In this document: positions 13,198-24,545 of the stretch, piece after piece
How positions within the stretch are numbered: position 1 is the first letter of the stretch
How the letters are laid out: each line of letters starts with the position of its first letter
DNA from: Lindgomyces ingoldianus
Lineage: Eukaryota; Ascomycota; Dothideomycetes; Pleosporales; Lindgomycetaceae
Assembly: GCF_010093535.1 (NCBI RefSeq)
Contig: NW_022985211.1
Location: forward strand, 358,754 to 422,753
Direction: 5' to 3'
DNA: 64,000 nucleotides
Translations under genes and position numbers: made by a program
Notes under the pieces: generated by a model
What the model was told of the DNA's origin: nothing
Seen by the model: the letters and a program-made list of their open reading frames with translations, nothing else
Databases searched by the model: none

Positions 13198-13714
13198 TAG
13201 ATATATTATTTTAGGCTGCTATATTTCTAAAATCTATGTCTACATAAGATACCTACAATGCACTGTACAAATACTAGATTAACACCTATTAAAAACCCTT
13301 AGACTATATTATGTATAACTTTAGTATAAACTTTACCTTAAAGAATTTTTAAGCTTATGTAAAGATTATAAGAGCTACATGTAGGCAGATGCCTATAGAA
13401 GCATATTAGGTAGTTAGAAAGATTAAGCGTGTGCACACACCTCTAAGATAAGTGTTTAACATCCTAAAGACTAAGCTAGGTAACTGTACAGATAACAAGG
13501 CTATTTTATAGATAGTAGTTAAGGCTCTAAACAACACAGCTAGCCTGCACAGTCTAGTACCTACGCTGCTAGTCTTTAGAGCATACTTAAAAATTAACCT
13601 AAACTTTTTACTATTACTACATATTATTACATAAGCAAGTGCTATGTAAAAGGGAATAAAAATACTTTAAAAGAACTATATAATAGTAAATATTAATTAT
13701 ATAATTAACACTTA
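13198..13714 (+). pseudogene. copia-1 integrase C-terminal region (fragment)
   Basis: The plus strand reads a stretch with residues matching A-L-N-x-T-A, P-T-L-L-V-F and A-Y, seen just after the integrase core in fungal copia polyproteins (around 13515-13600). Interrupted by stops. Flanked by the Fot1-like element on the left and a foldback element on the right, and collinear with about 54400-54900 on the other strand. Confidence 0.7.
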
Positions 13715-14818
13715 TAACGTACTTCACAGGCAAGTTGCTTACACACTTAAGTTACTTACTTTTACTAAGACCCTACTAAACTACTTTTCTTACACTAATG
13801 CATTTCTAACAATACTACTTAGACATGCTAAAAAAAATGTTAAATACAGCTTACACTCTAAGCTTTTAAATAAAACATAAAACTTTTAAAGAAATATGCT
13901 ATAGCTATGTATAAAGTTTCTTAAAAAATAATAAATAATTATAGTACTAGATAACTTTTATAAGCTAATTCTACAGCTAACTTATAAAGGCTAAGTAATA
14001 ATAAAAGGTAGGTAATTATTAAGACTATACTTAAGCTATATACGCAAAAATTTTCCTTTTAAATAGTATTTATAGCTAATATAGCTAATTTTTTACACAC
14101 TAAGTGTAATCTAGGCTATGTTAGCGTAAACTAGCCTAGTACATTTATAAAGCATTATTTAAAGCTTAAAGTAAAGTTTTAAGTGTAAGTATAGTTAATA
14201 AATATTTAGCTTATAATAAAGCTTATTTTACTAAAGTTATATATATTATTATCTTAGATATTATACCTAGCTTTAATATTCTTTATAAGGCTAAACCTGC
14301 TTAAAATTACTTTAAAACTTTTATAAAAAGCTTTTTTATAGTTATACTACACTTAAATATCACTTTAAGCTCTTAATACTGCTTTTTAAACATATAAGGC
14401 TAGTTTATGCTAATATAGCCTAGATTATGCTTAGCGTGTAAAGAATTAGCTATATTAGCTATAAATGCTATCTAAGAGGAAAATCCTTGCGCATATAGCT
14501 TAAGTATAGTCTTAATAATTACCTACTTTTTATTATTACCTAGCCTTTATAAGTTTACTATAAAATTAGCTTATAAAGGTTATCTAGTGCTATAGTTATT
14601 TATTATTTTTTAAAAGACTTTATACATAGCTGTAGCATGTTTCTTTAAAAGTTTTATGTCTTATCTAAAAGCTTAGAGTGTAAGCTATACCTAATGTTTT
14701 TTTAGCATGTCTAAGTAGTATTGTTAGGAATGCATTAGTATAGGAAGAGTAGTTTAGTAGGGTCTTAGTAAAAGTAAACAACTTAGGTGTGTAAGCAACT
14801 TGCCTGTAAAGTACGTTA
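13715..14818 (-). mobile_element. Fot1-derived foldback element, complete (1,104 bp)
   Basis: TA duplications at 13715-13716 and 14817-14818. The two ends are long inverted arms of about 480 bp, each being family A terminal repeat plus the 5' part of the transposase gene. The ~150-bp spacer corresponds to the next piece of the gene (the KYS/YNF catalytic start) and points the opposite way to the copies at 1, 24125 and 51412, so this copy is inserted in reverse. No coding capacity. Inserted in copia-1 between integrase and reverse transcriptase. Confidence 0.9.
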
Positions 14819-16313
14819 ATAGCTTTATAACATATAAAGTTCTTATCTTCTCTCTTAGCTTAAAGATTATAGCATAAAGAAAGAAGAAAGAATAAACTAG
14901 CCTATATAAAATTAAGAGCATTAAAAAGAGAGATGTTATTATTAAAAAGAAATAGCCTACTTAAGCTCTAATATACACAGGTTAAACTATACTATAAAAA
15001 AAGAGAAAGGTAACCTACTTATATTAAAAAACGTAGATAAACTAACCTTTATATAAAAAAAAACTTTATAAAAATGCTATAAAGGCAGAACTAGAGCCTA
15101 CTATAGACTAAGCCCCTTAGGATAGCAATACTGCACTAGTGCAAAAAGAAGATATAGATACTAGAAGAAGTAAAAGGTAAAGAAAACCTACATAAAGTCT
15201 AGACTAGGTATTTCTAACGTAGAAAAAATAATAATTAAGCTTTATCTATTAAGCTTTGTATAGACAGTGTAATTACTATACTTAAAAAACTATTTAAAAA
15301 ATTAGACTATATAAAAATAGACACTTTAATTACTAATAGCACTTTTAAAGTTATAGCATATAAACTAATAAAGTATAAAAGTTAGATTTTTAACCTTTAC
15401 CTTATATAAAAAGTAAAAGGCAAAATAACCTAACTATATAAGAAATCCTGCCTAGTGTTTACTTAGCTACTTAGATAAAAAATTATTTTTTTTACTTAAT
15501 TACTAACTATTTAGAGAATAAGGTAGAGACTACTTTTAGTTATAAAAGTAAGCTTAAGAGCTAAATATAAAATGCATTTTAAACTATATAATATTACATA
15601 AGTATACATCTAATTAATAGATAAGCTTATGCGCACACTGTACACAAAGCTACTAAAGAAGATGCGCTAAAGGTTTCTACTAAATATAATACTCTAGGTT
15701 GTATAACTCTTATATAAAGCTGCTAAATTAAAACTATATTAGTTTAAAACATACTATAACTACTATAAAAAAAAGCTGCGCATGCACATTTGTTTTATAT
15801 AACTTTTACTTTTTAATTACTAATAAAAAAAGCACACCTTTAGTATTATAAGCTTATAAATAGATAATACTTTAAGCATTATAATAAAAGATTTTATGTA
15901 AAGAGAAGAGAAAAAACTGTAAAAAGTAAAGTTTTATATAAAAAGTAAACTACTTTATTAAAAAAGCAGCTTATTAAGTTTAATAGTAAAAGAATTAAAC
16001 TTACACATAACATATTAGTTCTTACTTAGAAAAGGTAAGTAAGCTACTTTTATATAATTAACTTAAAAAATAAGGATGCTGTATAATAATATATTAAGTA
16101 GTGTATAAAAAGGGTATATATTACATTTATGTGTTAACTAAAGGCAGCATTTAACCTGTCTATTACTGCATAAACTATAGACTCTTTATATAATAATTTT
16201 AAAGCACTTAAGACATAAATTTAATAGTAAATAGATAATAGTAAGCATAGTTTTACTTTTCTACTATTAGAGCTTAATTATGTAAAGCTGTTTATCTTTA
16301 TAAATAAATTATT
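14819..16313 (+). pseudogene. copia-1 reverse transcriptase region (fragment)
   Basis: Plus-strand frames give typical fungal copia RT text: LLITNKK followed by TP, then IDNTLS at 15860-15877 where active enzymes have a TDDT-like catalytic pair (second Asp now Asn, a RIP change). Then LTQKRQVS (about 16015), KAAFNLSI-AQTID (16140-16185) and QIDNSKHSFTFLLLELN (16225-16275). Many stops and frame changes. Continues after the Fot1-like insertion at 18414. Confidence 0.82.
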
Positions 16314-18413
16314 TAACGTACTTCATAGGCGAGTTGCTTACACACCCGAGTCGCTTACTTTTGCCAAGACCCCACCCTAACAAACTCTATTATAGCCTAT
16401 AACAACCTACTCTAGCACTATATAGTACAGTACAGCCTAGAATATTATTTAGATACTACTTCTGCTTCTTGCTTACATGTTTGTGTGTTATGCCTAGTCT
16501 AATTGCACTGTCTGCAGCACCTTTAGGATAGCTTACCTACTTTAGCTTACACCTACTTCTTTGCCTTCTTTCTGTTACTGCGCGCTTTAAACTCCTTTAA
16601 AGCTGTTAAGTGTAAGCCTTTTTAAATTATTAAGGTTTTTTCTACCTTAATTTACTTTTTTTTATGTAATTTATGTTGTGTAGTAGTCTTATTAGCTGCT
16701 TAAAGCTTAGTAATTTTTTATTATACTAACACTAGCTTATACATAATTATTGCTGCCTTTTTTAAGACTTTTTTAAACACCTTAACTATAAAAGTTAGTA
16801 AACTATTTATATGCTTCTAAATTTTTATCTTTATAAGCATTAATTATAACCTAAGTTCTAAGGTATTACTTAGGGTTTATAACTACTAGAGCTTGTTATA
16901 TATAGGTAGTAGTAGTAATAGAGTGCGTAACTTTACATTAAGGCCTATTATAACCTGTTATAAGTTAAAAGAAACTAATCTAGCGCTTTAAAACTCTTTT
17001 TAGATATTACTAAAAGTAATTATAGCATTATAAGCTACTTTAAAGCATAGTAAAAACTTTATCTTTATAATATAAGTAATCTAGTTACGTATAAGGTTTT
17101 TAGCTTAGCGCTTATATACCTTTTTTAAAAAAGTAAAACAACCTACATTAAGTAGCTATAAAAGGTGTAATAAGTAAAAAAGCATATAAATAGTAATAAT
17201 CTTATTATTTTTATAGTATTACTAGAAATAAAGTAAGTTGTAGCTTTTATAGCTGTTAATAACTAGCAGATAGTAGCTGCTAACAGTACACTTTTTTATA
17301 TATATATTAAAGTGCTTTAACTAGTCTAGACTAAGCTAATTAGTAGTCTAGCTGCGCTTAAAGATTGTAATAACTTAATTCTAAAGTAGATTTTTCTTTT
17401 TATACTAGTTTAAAAAGTAGTTGCTACCCTAGAAAATAATAAAAAGTAAAATAGCCTACTTTTTAGCATTAATGCCCTAGATAGCTATTGTCTACTTCTA
17501 GTTACCTAGCTAGACTGCTTTTAGCTGTCCTTATCTCTCTAAACCTATAACAACTACTTTAGTAGATATCTAGCCTATTATAAACTTTATTTTGTTAAAG
17601 TTGTATGTGTTATTATTCTAAATGCTATACTTAGCTTTAATATTCTTTATAAGGTTAAACTAGCCTTAAATTACTATAAGATTTTTATAAAAAGCTCTTT
17701 TATAGTTATACTTACACTTAAACTTTACTTTAAGCTTTAAGTAACACTTAATAAACATATTAAGCTAGTTTATGCTAATATAGCCTATATTACACTTAGT
17801 GTGTAAAGAATTAGCTATATTAGCTACAGCTACTATGTTTGCATTAGTGACACTCGGATGCTTCGTCACTATAGTCGCACGATAGTCGGATGTGTCGTCA
17901 CACGATGATCATGCGTCGGCACCATAGTCGTATGCATCTCAGCACAGTCTCTTGCCACGACTCACCCACTTATTTCGCATATATATACACTCCTGCAAAG
18001 GACTCCTCTAGGAATACAATACAATCCAGTTCCTTATGTCTTTGGTGCCTCACATAGCTTCACATACTAGCTAGAGGGGAAATCCTTACGCATCTAGCTC
18101 AAGTATATGCTAAATAATTACCTACTTCTTATTATTATCTAGCTTTTATAAGTTAGCTATATAATTAGCTTAGAAAAGTTGTCTAGCGCGTTAGTTATTA
18201 TCTTTTAAGAGACTTTATAAATAGCTGCAGCATGTTGCTTAGAAAGTATTACATTTTATTTAAAAGCTTAAAGCGTAAGCTGCATCTAACATTCCTTTAA
18301 CATGTTTAAGTAGTGTTGTTAGGAATGCATTAGTGTAAAAAGAGTAGTGTAGTAGGGTCTTAGTAAAAGTAAGCAACTTAGGTGTGTAAGCAACTTGCCT
18401 ATAAAGTACGTTA
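16314..18413 (-). mobile_element. Fot1/pogo-like transposon, family A, with nested solo LTR
   Basis: TA duplications at 16314-16315 and 18412-18413. Without the nested LTR (17836-18064) the element is about 1,866 bp, the family A length. Minus-strand transposase: a C-terminal zinc knuckle C-x2-C-x4-H-x4-C is readable with all four metal ligands intact in the reverse complement of about 16476-16517. N-terminal helix-turn-helix lies near the right end. Stops throughout. Confidence 0.9.
17836..18064 (-). mobile_element. Solo LTR with internal minisatellite (229 bp), copy 1
   Basis: Read on the minus strand it starts TGTGAAGC and ends GCAAACA; 5-bp duplication TACTA on both sides (17831-17835, 18065-18069). 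Contains a TATA-like TATATATGCGAAATAAGTGG and about four degenerate units of a 21-bp repeat containing GTGACGACGCATCCGACTAT. Far less mutated than the surrounding Fot1-like element. Confidence 0.88.
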
Positions 18414-18807
18414 CTAATAATAAAAACCTTAGCTTATAGCTAAGATTTTTAAGTATATTAAGTAATAAAAACTATATACAGTAAAGTAACTACTTTAAAA
18501 TACTAGGTAATATTATACACTAGAATTCTACTAAGTATAAAAGAGTAACTAAAAGTGTCTTTACTAGTAAACTATATAGCCTAGTTAAAGGGTTTAATAA
18601 TATAATTACTTTTAGTATAACTTTATAGTAAATTATATAAACACTTAAACTACTACTAATTTTAGTAGTAATCTATATAAATTTAAAGTTTCTATATAAT
18701 TACCTTATTAAGCTAGGCACTACTAGTAAAAAGTAACTTATAATTAACATTATATTACTCTGTAAATTATATAAGAAAAGAGAAATTACTAAAATTAAGT
18801 AAATTAA
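18414..18807 (+). pseudogene. copia-1 RNase H region (3' fragment)
   Basis: Resumes the copia reading after the Fot1-like insertion. The plus strand gives YKRVTKSVFTSKLYSLVKGF (about 18535-18595), then IYINLKFLYNYLIKLGTTSKK and LYKKREITKIK: the fungal copia RNase H order ending in the EI-x-W(I) region. Cut at 18807 by the family D element. The missing last stretch is found, reversed, at 44932-45370. Confidence 0.85.
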
Positions 18808-20233
18808 TAACGTGTTTTATTAGTAAGCTGCGGACATTAGTAAGCTGCGCACTCTACTAAAACGCGCGCGTCTTTTTAACAGATAACTAAACAGCAACTA
18901 AATTAAACCTATATAAGTATATATATAAAATATTTCTAATTGCTTCTACATTAATTCCTTTTATAGCCTTGTACATAGCACCTTAAGCAGGTTATTAGTG
19001 CTTGTTAATATGCCCGCAATGCCTAAGCCTGCGCATCCACCTTAACTAACCTATCAGCCTCTGCAGCTAGCCTCTAACCTTCCTAGCCTGTAAGAGTCCC
19101 TTCTATAGTAACATACTGCTGTTGCTGTTACTTCTTCTACTCTTAGTAATAGTTAGCCTAACATAGCTTAGTGTTCTTCTTTGTAAGGATTGTTACTAAG
19201 TATATTACTATCTAACATTTTTTAATAATCTAAGCTATTACTTAGCTAGTAAGGCTCTACAATTAATAACTAAAGCAGTTATAGATTAGTTAAGCCTGCT
19301 GCTGCAGCTAAGTAACTATATAAGGCGTCTCTACAGTCTAGCGCGTCTTACTGTTAGCTTCTTACGCTAGTAGAGACAGTGTACAGACAACAGTAAGCAA
19401 TAATAAGATGTAATTAAGACAGTGTAGGACTAAACCTGCTACTTAAAAGCTGCTCTTAATTATCTACTTTATAAATACTATAAGCCTAATATGCTTATAA
19501 ATTCTAAGAAAGTCTTACTTATTAATATAAAAGATTTAATTATAAGCAAGCTTTAACACCTAGTGTTTATACACTTACTTAAAAGGCGCAAAACAGCTAA
19601 CATCTAGAGGCTGTAGAAGATAGAAGCTGTAAGCTAGCATATAGAGACTAATAATCTTATTCTCTGTACAGTACTAATTAAACTTAGGCGTCACATAGCT
19701 GCTGTAGCTATCTACTATAAGCAGGTAATAAATTCCTGCTGTACGCGTCCTTATCTACTTATTAAAGTGCTTAAGCTAGGCTAGGCTAAGGTAGTTAGTT
19801 GTCTAGCTGTTATTACTTACTGTAAGCGTCTAGTTGCTAGGGATATTATAATACTAGCTAGCTTAGTAGAGCTTTCTATATAAAATAATAAGTAGTAAAA
19901 GTAACTAGCTAAACACATTAATACACTTAATTATAGTAACCTAGTTATAATTGCTAGGCTGTATAGTAACTACTTAACTAATAGTCTTAGAGCTAGTAAC
20001 AACCTTAGATGTGCTAGCAACCTCTATTATAAATCTTGTCTTATTAAAATTATAGGTATCTTTGTTTAGTATCTTATATGTCTAATATATGTCCTTTACT
20101 AGCTTAAACTAGGCTCTAAACTTAACTAGATTCTAATAGAGAGCGCGCTAAAAGTATATCTTTCTGTTCTACTTTGTCTAAAGCTCTGCTTAGCTGTTAA
20201 CAAAGCGCAATACCTAGCACTTACTTATAGGCG
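18808..20233 (-). mobile_element. Fot1/pogo-like transposon, family D, C-terminal 3/4
   Basis: Starts with TA and the repeat ACGTGTTTTATTAGTAAGCT. Minus-strand transposase: the reverse complement from 20228 gives a piece like C-x-V-L-R-F-V-N-S, then KDIY-TYKILNKD, YNFNKTRF (Asp of YNFDE now Asn) and a DDE domain collinear with family A. The helix-turn-helix is missing: the element stops at AGGCG (20229-20233). The missing quarter, with the same five bases as CGCCT, is at 45371-45787. Together they make 1,834 bp, a full Fot1 length. Confidence 0.88.
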
Positions 20234-20690
20234 TGTCAGATTGAAGCACTGTTTCTAGGCTTCCTGAGATGAATGATGGGTTTGGATATGATGTATAGGA
20301 TGATGATTAATTGTGTTGATTTATCGATGCTTTTTCTGCTCTATTCGTGTTGCTCGGCTTTTGTTTTTCCGATCCGAGTCCCTTGTAGAGCGGACTGTTA
20401 GCTAGTGAAGGGAAAAAACTAATTAGTAGTCTAAAAATTCTTTACCCTACACTTATACATCTAGTTATTACTTAATAGTGTTTTATAATTTACTTGTATT
20501 GTTTTAAAGTTTATCTAACAATTTCTATATTCTATCGAGAATGCGTTTGCTAATAATATTTTAAAGGGCAATTTTTTAATTCAGTATAGTATGTTATATT
20601 TCTCTGCCTATGTAGCATTAAGTGCAGTGAAGGTGCATCTACTATTAATTAGTGCAAGCTCTTTGTGTCTGTTAATCTTGAATTCTATAG
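20234..20690. other. Lightly mutated islet after the broken family D element
   Basis: Begins TGTCAGATTG directly after the five bases AGGCG. The first ~160 bases keep normal CA/TG content; composition then drops to AT-rich. No open reading frame. The TG start next to a 5-bp word shared with the other half of family D suggests one end of an inserted LTR-type element. Confidence 0.5.
20391..20455 (+). repeat. CGGAC-junction repeat, copy 1
   Basis: Starts CGGACTGTTAGCTAGTGAAG, continues GGGAAAAAACTAATT and, further on, AAAAATTCTTTACCCTACAC. The same sequence occurs at 45987-46028 (plus) and 63781-63853 (minus). In all three places the DNA outside CGGAC is unrelated and lightly mutated, so CGGAC marks an element end. 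Confidence 0.7.
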
Positions 20691-20696
20691 TAAGAC

Positions 20697-20920
20697 TGTG
20701 AAGCTATGTAGAGCACTGGAGGCATGAGGAACTAGATTGTTTTCCTTGCTAGAGGAGCCCTGTGTAGGAGTCTATATATATGCGAAATAAGTGGGTAAGT
20801 CTTGGCAACATAGACGATGATGAGATGCATACGACTATGATGACGGCGCATCCGACTATGGTGACGACGCATCCGACTATAGTGACGACGCATTCGACTA
20901 TCGTGTGACTACTGCAAACA
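20697..20920 (+). mobile_element. Solo LTR with internal minisatellite (224 bp), copy 2
   Basis: Starts TGTGAAGC and ends CTGCAAACA, flanked by the duplication AAGAC (20692-20696, 20921-20925). Four units of a 21-bp repeat (GTGACGACGCATCCGACTAT type) lie near the 3' end; TATATATATGCGAAATAAG lies mid-element. Least mutated of the four copies. Confidence 0.9.
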
Positions 20921-20925
20921 AAGAC

Positions 20926-22945
20926 TTAACTCTAACTCTTGTTCTACTGCTACTATTGTTCTTTACTGTCTTCTAAGGGTTTTACATAGTCTATACAGTA
21001 ATCTACTAGACATTCTTAATCCTTAGTTGTTCTATAGTATGCTAATTAGTTGTTCTATTGTGTAGCCACCTACTACTAATAATAATAGAAAATGCATTAT
21101 TAGTCTCTGCAATAGAACTACAATATTCTCTTGTGTATAGGGCTATTCTAGCAAGTAGGACACCTAGTCTGTTCACAAGCTGTAGCCTATCTATTCTAGA
21201 AATCTAGTTCTTTCTTTGTTTTATAGATGTTCTTTAGCTACTATCCTAACCTGTGTTTTGTTTTCTAATGTTAGGTATAATTTCTATTCTTACAGGTATA
21301 CTATTTTTATAGCATCTTGTCACTGTAATCTAAACTAGAAATAGTAGTTACTATAGCTATTTAGAATATTCTTTTCCTTTATTATTCTAACAGAGTGTTA
21401 GTGCTATAGACAATTATCTATCTTGTGTCTTTATAACCTACAGAGAGTACACTAGCTAGTTAGTTCTTATTTCTATTTCTTTCTTGCTTATAGCTATTAG
21501 AGATGGCAGTGTCTCTACTTATTTATAGCTAGATAGAGATTGTTTATATATTTCTGCTTACATTTCTAGTTCTTAGTTTTTATTAATAACGTTTTTAAAA
21601 AAATTAATATTAGTAGTAATTAAATGTTATAGTCTCTTCTTACTTTTTATTAGATAGCTGCAAGGCTCTCAAGGGTATTCTGTATTTCTATAGTATGGTA
21701 TAGCTAATTGCATGTAGTCGAATTACGTTAGTTATTTCTACAGATCTAATAGAATCCTCTAATAAACCTCTTGTCTAGCTCTTTTAAGCTTATGCCTAAC
21801 TCTTTTTCTAGTAGGAATTATTCTTCTCTGTATTTTATGTTTGTTGCAAATGCTTTAAAATTATTAAGATCTTTCTATTCTTTTAATATAGCTACCTAGT
21901 ATAATTTATATTAGGTTTCTTTATCCTCTTATACCTCTACTTCTTAATATAGTTAGGCACACTGCTTTAGAAAATAGTTTCTTTTGCATCTTTAGCAGAG
22001 GTGTTAATCTAATTGCTTCTTAATTTATTAGAAGAATAGCGTAATCTTAGCGTAGTAGACTCTTGCGTTTATTCTCTATTCCTTATTCTCCTACTTCTTA
22101 GAGTCTAAGCATTCTCTTCTATAATGTCTTACCTTACTATAGTTTAAGTACGCTTTTGTTTTATACTATTTTTATTTCTTCTCTAAGAACTTTTTTTAAC
22201 ACAGCTTAATTCTTTTTAAAAAAAAATTTATTCTCTATTTTAACTACTTCTACTTTGCTTAGATCTATTAGTTCTATTACATTCTTAAGTAACTTCTTCT
22301 TTTTATAACAGGCATTTTTTTATTTCTAGAAGCTGTTCTTTTCTTACTTTTTTAAATAAAGTCTGTAGTTAATTTAGACAGCTAATTCTATAAGCTTTTA
22401 TAGTCTAGTAGGCTGTTCTATTTTACTTAACTTGTTTTTAACTGTGTTTTAGAGTCCTGTATAAAACATGCTGCACAGCGCCTGTAGATCTGTCTATCTA
22501 TATTATACTTAATATTCCTTAAATTTAGCAGAGTACGCGCTAGCAAACATCTTTTGTTAAAGAGTATCTATTTTCTATACAGCTGCTCTAGCTGCATTAA
22601 TTTAGCTATAGATTATTATTAATGTCTTTTTAAATGCTTCTACAATTAAGAATATTTAGCTAGTGTTTTTAATAAAGGTTGCTTTAAATCTCTATAAGCT
22701 CTTTAGTTATCTAAATAGTGTTAAAACTATAATGCTAGGTCTCTATCTAATTATAGCTCTATCTGTTAGATAGTGTCTTTATTATTTAAAAATAGAGTTT
22801 TATTATAATTAGTATACTAGGCGCATTTAGTAAAGAATAGGCGTAGATCTCTTAGATCCCCTATAAATAGTTTAAGTAGTGCTAGTCTAATAGCCTATTT
22901 TGCTTAAGTAACATTTTATTCTAACACTATGTTCTATATACTTGC
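20926..22945 (-). pseudogene. Retrotransposon gag remnant
   Basis: Composition differs from neighbours (pyrimidine-rich plus strand, fewer stops on the minus strand). The reverse complement has long readable stretches rich in Leu, Lys and Gln, including a piece near 22850-22680 that resembles the gag matrix/capsid region. At 22150-22109 it reads YLNYSKVRHYRREC: exactly a CCHC zinc knuckle spacing with the first two Cys changed to Tyr, which a TGC to TAC RIP change gives. A second Cys-rich stretch (CQRCKRN...KQC) follows. Most likely Ty3/gypsy-type gag; no polymerase motif was found beside it and its LTRs are not assigned. Confidence 0.5.
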
Positions 22946-23023
22946 TGTCGCGTACAGCTATCCGTCTATATATATCCTTCTGCTGTGCTAGCTAGAAGGT
23001 TAACATTTTAGCAAAACGCAACA
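22946..23023 (-). mobile_element. 78-bp LTR-like element, copy 2
   Basis: Reverse orientation of the 4106 element: TGTCGCGTACAGC at the left, ACGCAACA at the right, perfect 5-bp duplication CTTGC (22941-22945, 23024-23028). The TATA-like block and the CAGCAGAAGG word are both conserved. Confidence 0.85.
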
Positions 23024-24124
23024 CTTGCTAACTAGACTTGCAGATTATTTATTTACTTAGTTAATTCTTCTTCTTAGCTTCTTACATAGGTTTCTATATT
23101 TTTGCCTAAAGAGTTTACTTTTTCTATCTTAATATTAAGAGGGTTTAGTTAAAAGTTTATACTTTTTAGAAGTAAGAATTAGTTATTAATATTACATTAC
23201 TTACTACATAAATAAGTAACGTGGTACTAGACTATAGAATGTATAGATTAGCGGATTTTAGATTATCTTAGAGGCTACAGGTGTATAGTCTATGCAGCCT
23301 AAGCAGGTGTCTGCAAGTTAGTCACGTATTTTGTTTGTTCTAAAAGTATAAGAGGGGTTGGTAGGAATAACGCTCTACTAAGAGAGTAACAAGATATAAT
23401 TATATAGCACTTGTAATAAGGTAGGCGCCCCGCCTGCTAAGCTAATACTATACAACTTTCCCTACTGTACTAAAAGGTACGCACAAGAATACTTAAGTTA
23501 AGTATTCTTACATAGTATAATATATATATAGGCAATGCTAGGGTAAGCACTAGCACTAGCGGTTGTCTCTAGCCTAGCCTAAACCTCTATAAGCGAGAGA
23601 AGGCCACGTGGTTAACTGTGCCGACCTCGTTACAGCACTGTTGTAAGCTACTGTACTATCTGTTTAAAGATTAACAACAACTTCTAAAGAAGAGTTGTTG
23701 CTAAGTATATATATCTAAGGCTTGTTTTAGACATCGTAGACTTTTAGAAGGTCGCACTCCCTGATCGCGATAGCTGCGACGACTTCCTTAGCTGCGACTT
23801 GCTAACGTCATGTGACCTCGCCACGTGACGTTGTCATTCCGAACCATCTAGTCCTTAGGTGTTGAGAGCCACCCCTGCTCTTCGTTTACGTACCCTAATA
23901 GCTTGTAACAGGGGGGTAGCATACAGCGTGCAAAGCAGCGTGTCTGTAGACTATACATACGCTTAAGGAATATCTTAAAGTTTATAGAGCATACTATATA
24001 ATTCTATTAGTAATAAGCTAATAGCTATAAAAAGATGTTAGCTAATCTTTTAAATAGTAAAAAATTTAGTAAAAAAAAATGTTTTATTAAAATGCTATAC
24101 TAAAACTAGTTTTAATTTTTTATA
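23024..24124. other. Mixed spacer with a lightly mutated 700-bp segment
   Basis: From about 23219 to 23940 the DNA keeps GC-rich words (for example GGCCACGTGGTTAAC and CCACGTGACG) and contains a TATA-like TATAATATATATATAGGC followed by a short transcript-like leader. It ends near TTGTAACA followed by GGGGGG. This resembles an LTR, but I found no matching 5-bp duplication, no second copy and no long frame, so it stays unassigned. Confidence 0.4.
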
Positions 24125-24254
24125 TAACGTACTTTATAGGCGAGTTGCTTACACACCTAAGTTGCTTACTTTTGCTAAGACCCTACTAAACTACTCTTCC
24201 TACACTAATGCATTTGTAACAACCTACTTAGACGCGCTAAAAGAATGTTAGATA

Positions 24255-24545
24255 TGTAACAGCGCAGGCAAGACAATAGGTCTAAATGCGGTAGGAGTCT
24301 ACTTGGAGGCATATAGAAGTGCGTGGGGACTTAATAGCCTGCGAATTCCATTAACACCTATAGGCCTTGTACAAAGGATATTAGAAAACTACTAAGCTAG
24401 CTACAGAGAAGAGGTGCAACTAAATACCTAAGGGAATAGAGGTAACAGCAGAGGGCTGGGCAGAGCCAGGGCTAGGGTAGGGTTAGAGCTAATACAAGGG
24501 CCTTCTAGTCCACCTAAGATAGAACAATTTATAAAGATTATTACA
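24255..24545. repeat. Left LTR of the small LTR element
   Basis: TGTAACAGCGCAGGC at the start, GATTATTACA at the end. Retains GC-rich words such as GAGGGCTGGGCAGAGCC. Confidence 0.85.

Larger units (their letters stand above)
3127..18807 (+). mobile_element. Ty1/copia retrotransposon, multiply interrupted (copia-1)
   Basis: After removing the nested elements, the remaining segments (3127-3235, 3433-4105, 4183-4424, 5013-5330, 10992-11326, 13198-13714, 14819-16313, 18414-18807) run collinear with the reverse complement of the copia element at 51691-57870, whose coding strand is minus. This copy therefore reads on the plus strand. Integrase, reverse transcriptase and RNase H stretches are readable, all with stops. 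The 3' end stops at 18807, where a family D element is inserted at a TA. No LTR of its own is visible in this position. At least eight separate insertions show it is among the oldest elements here. Confidence 0.85.
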
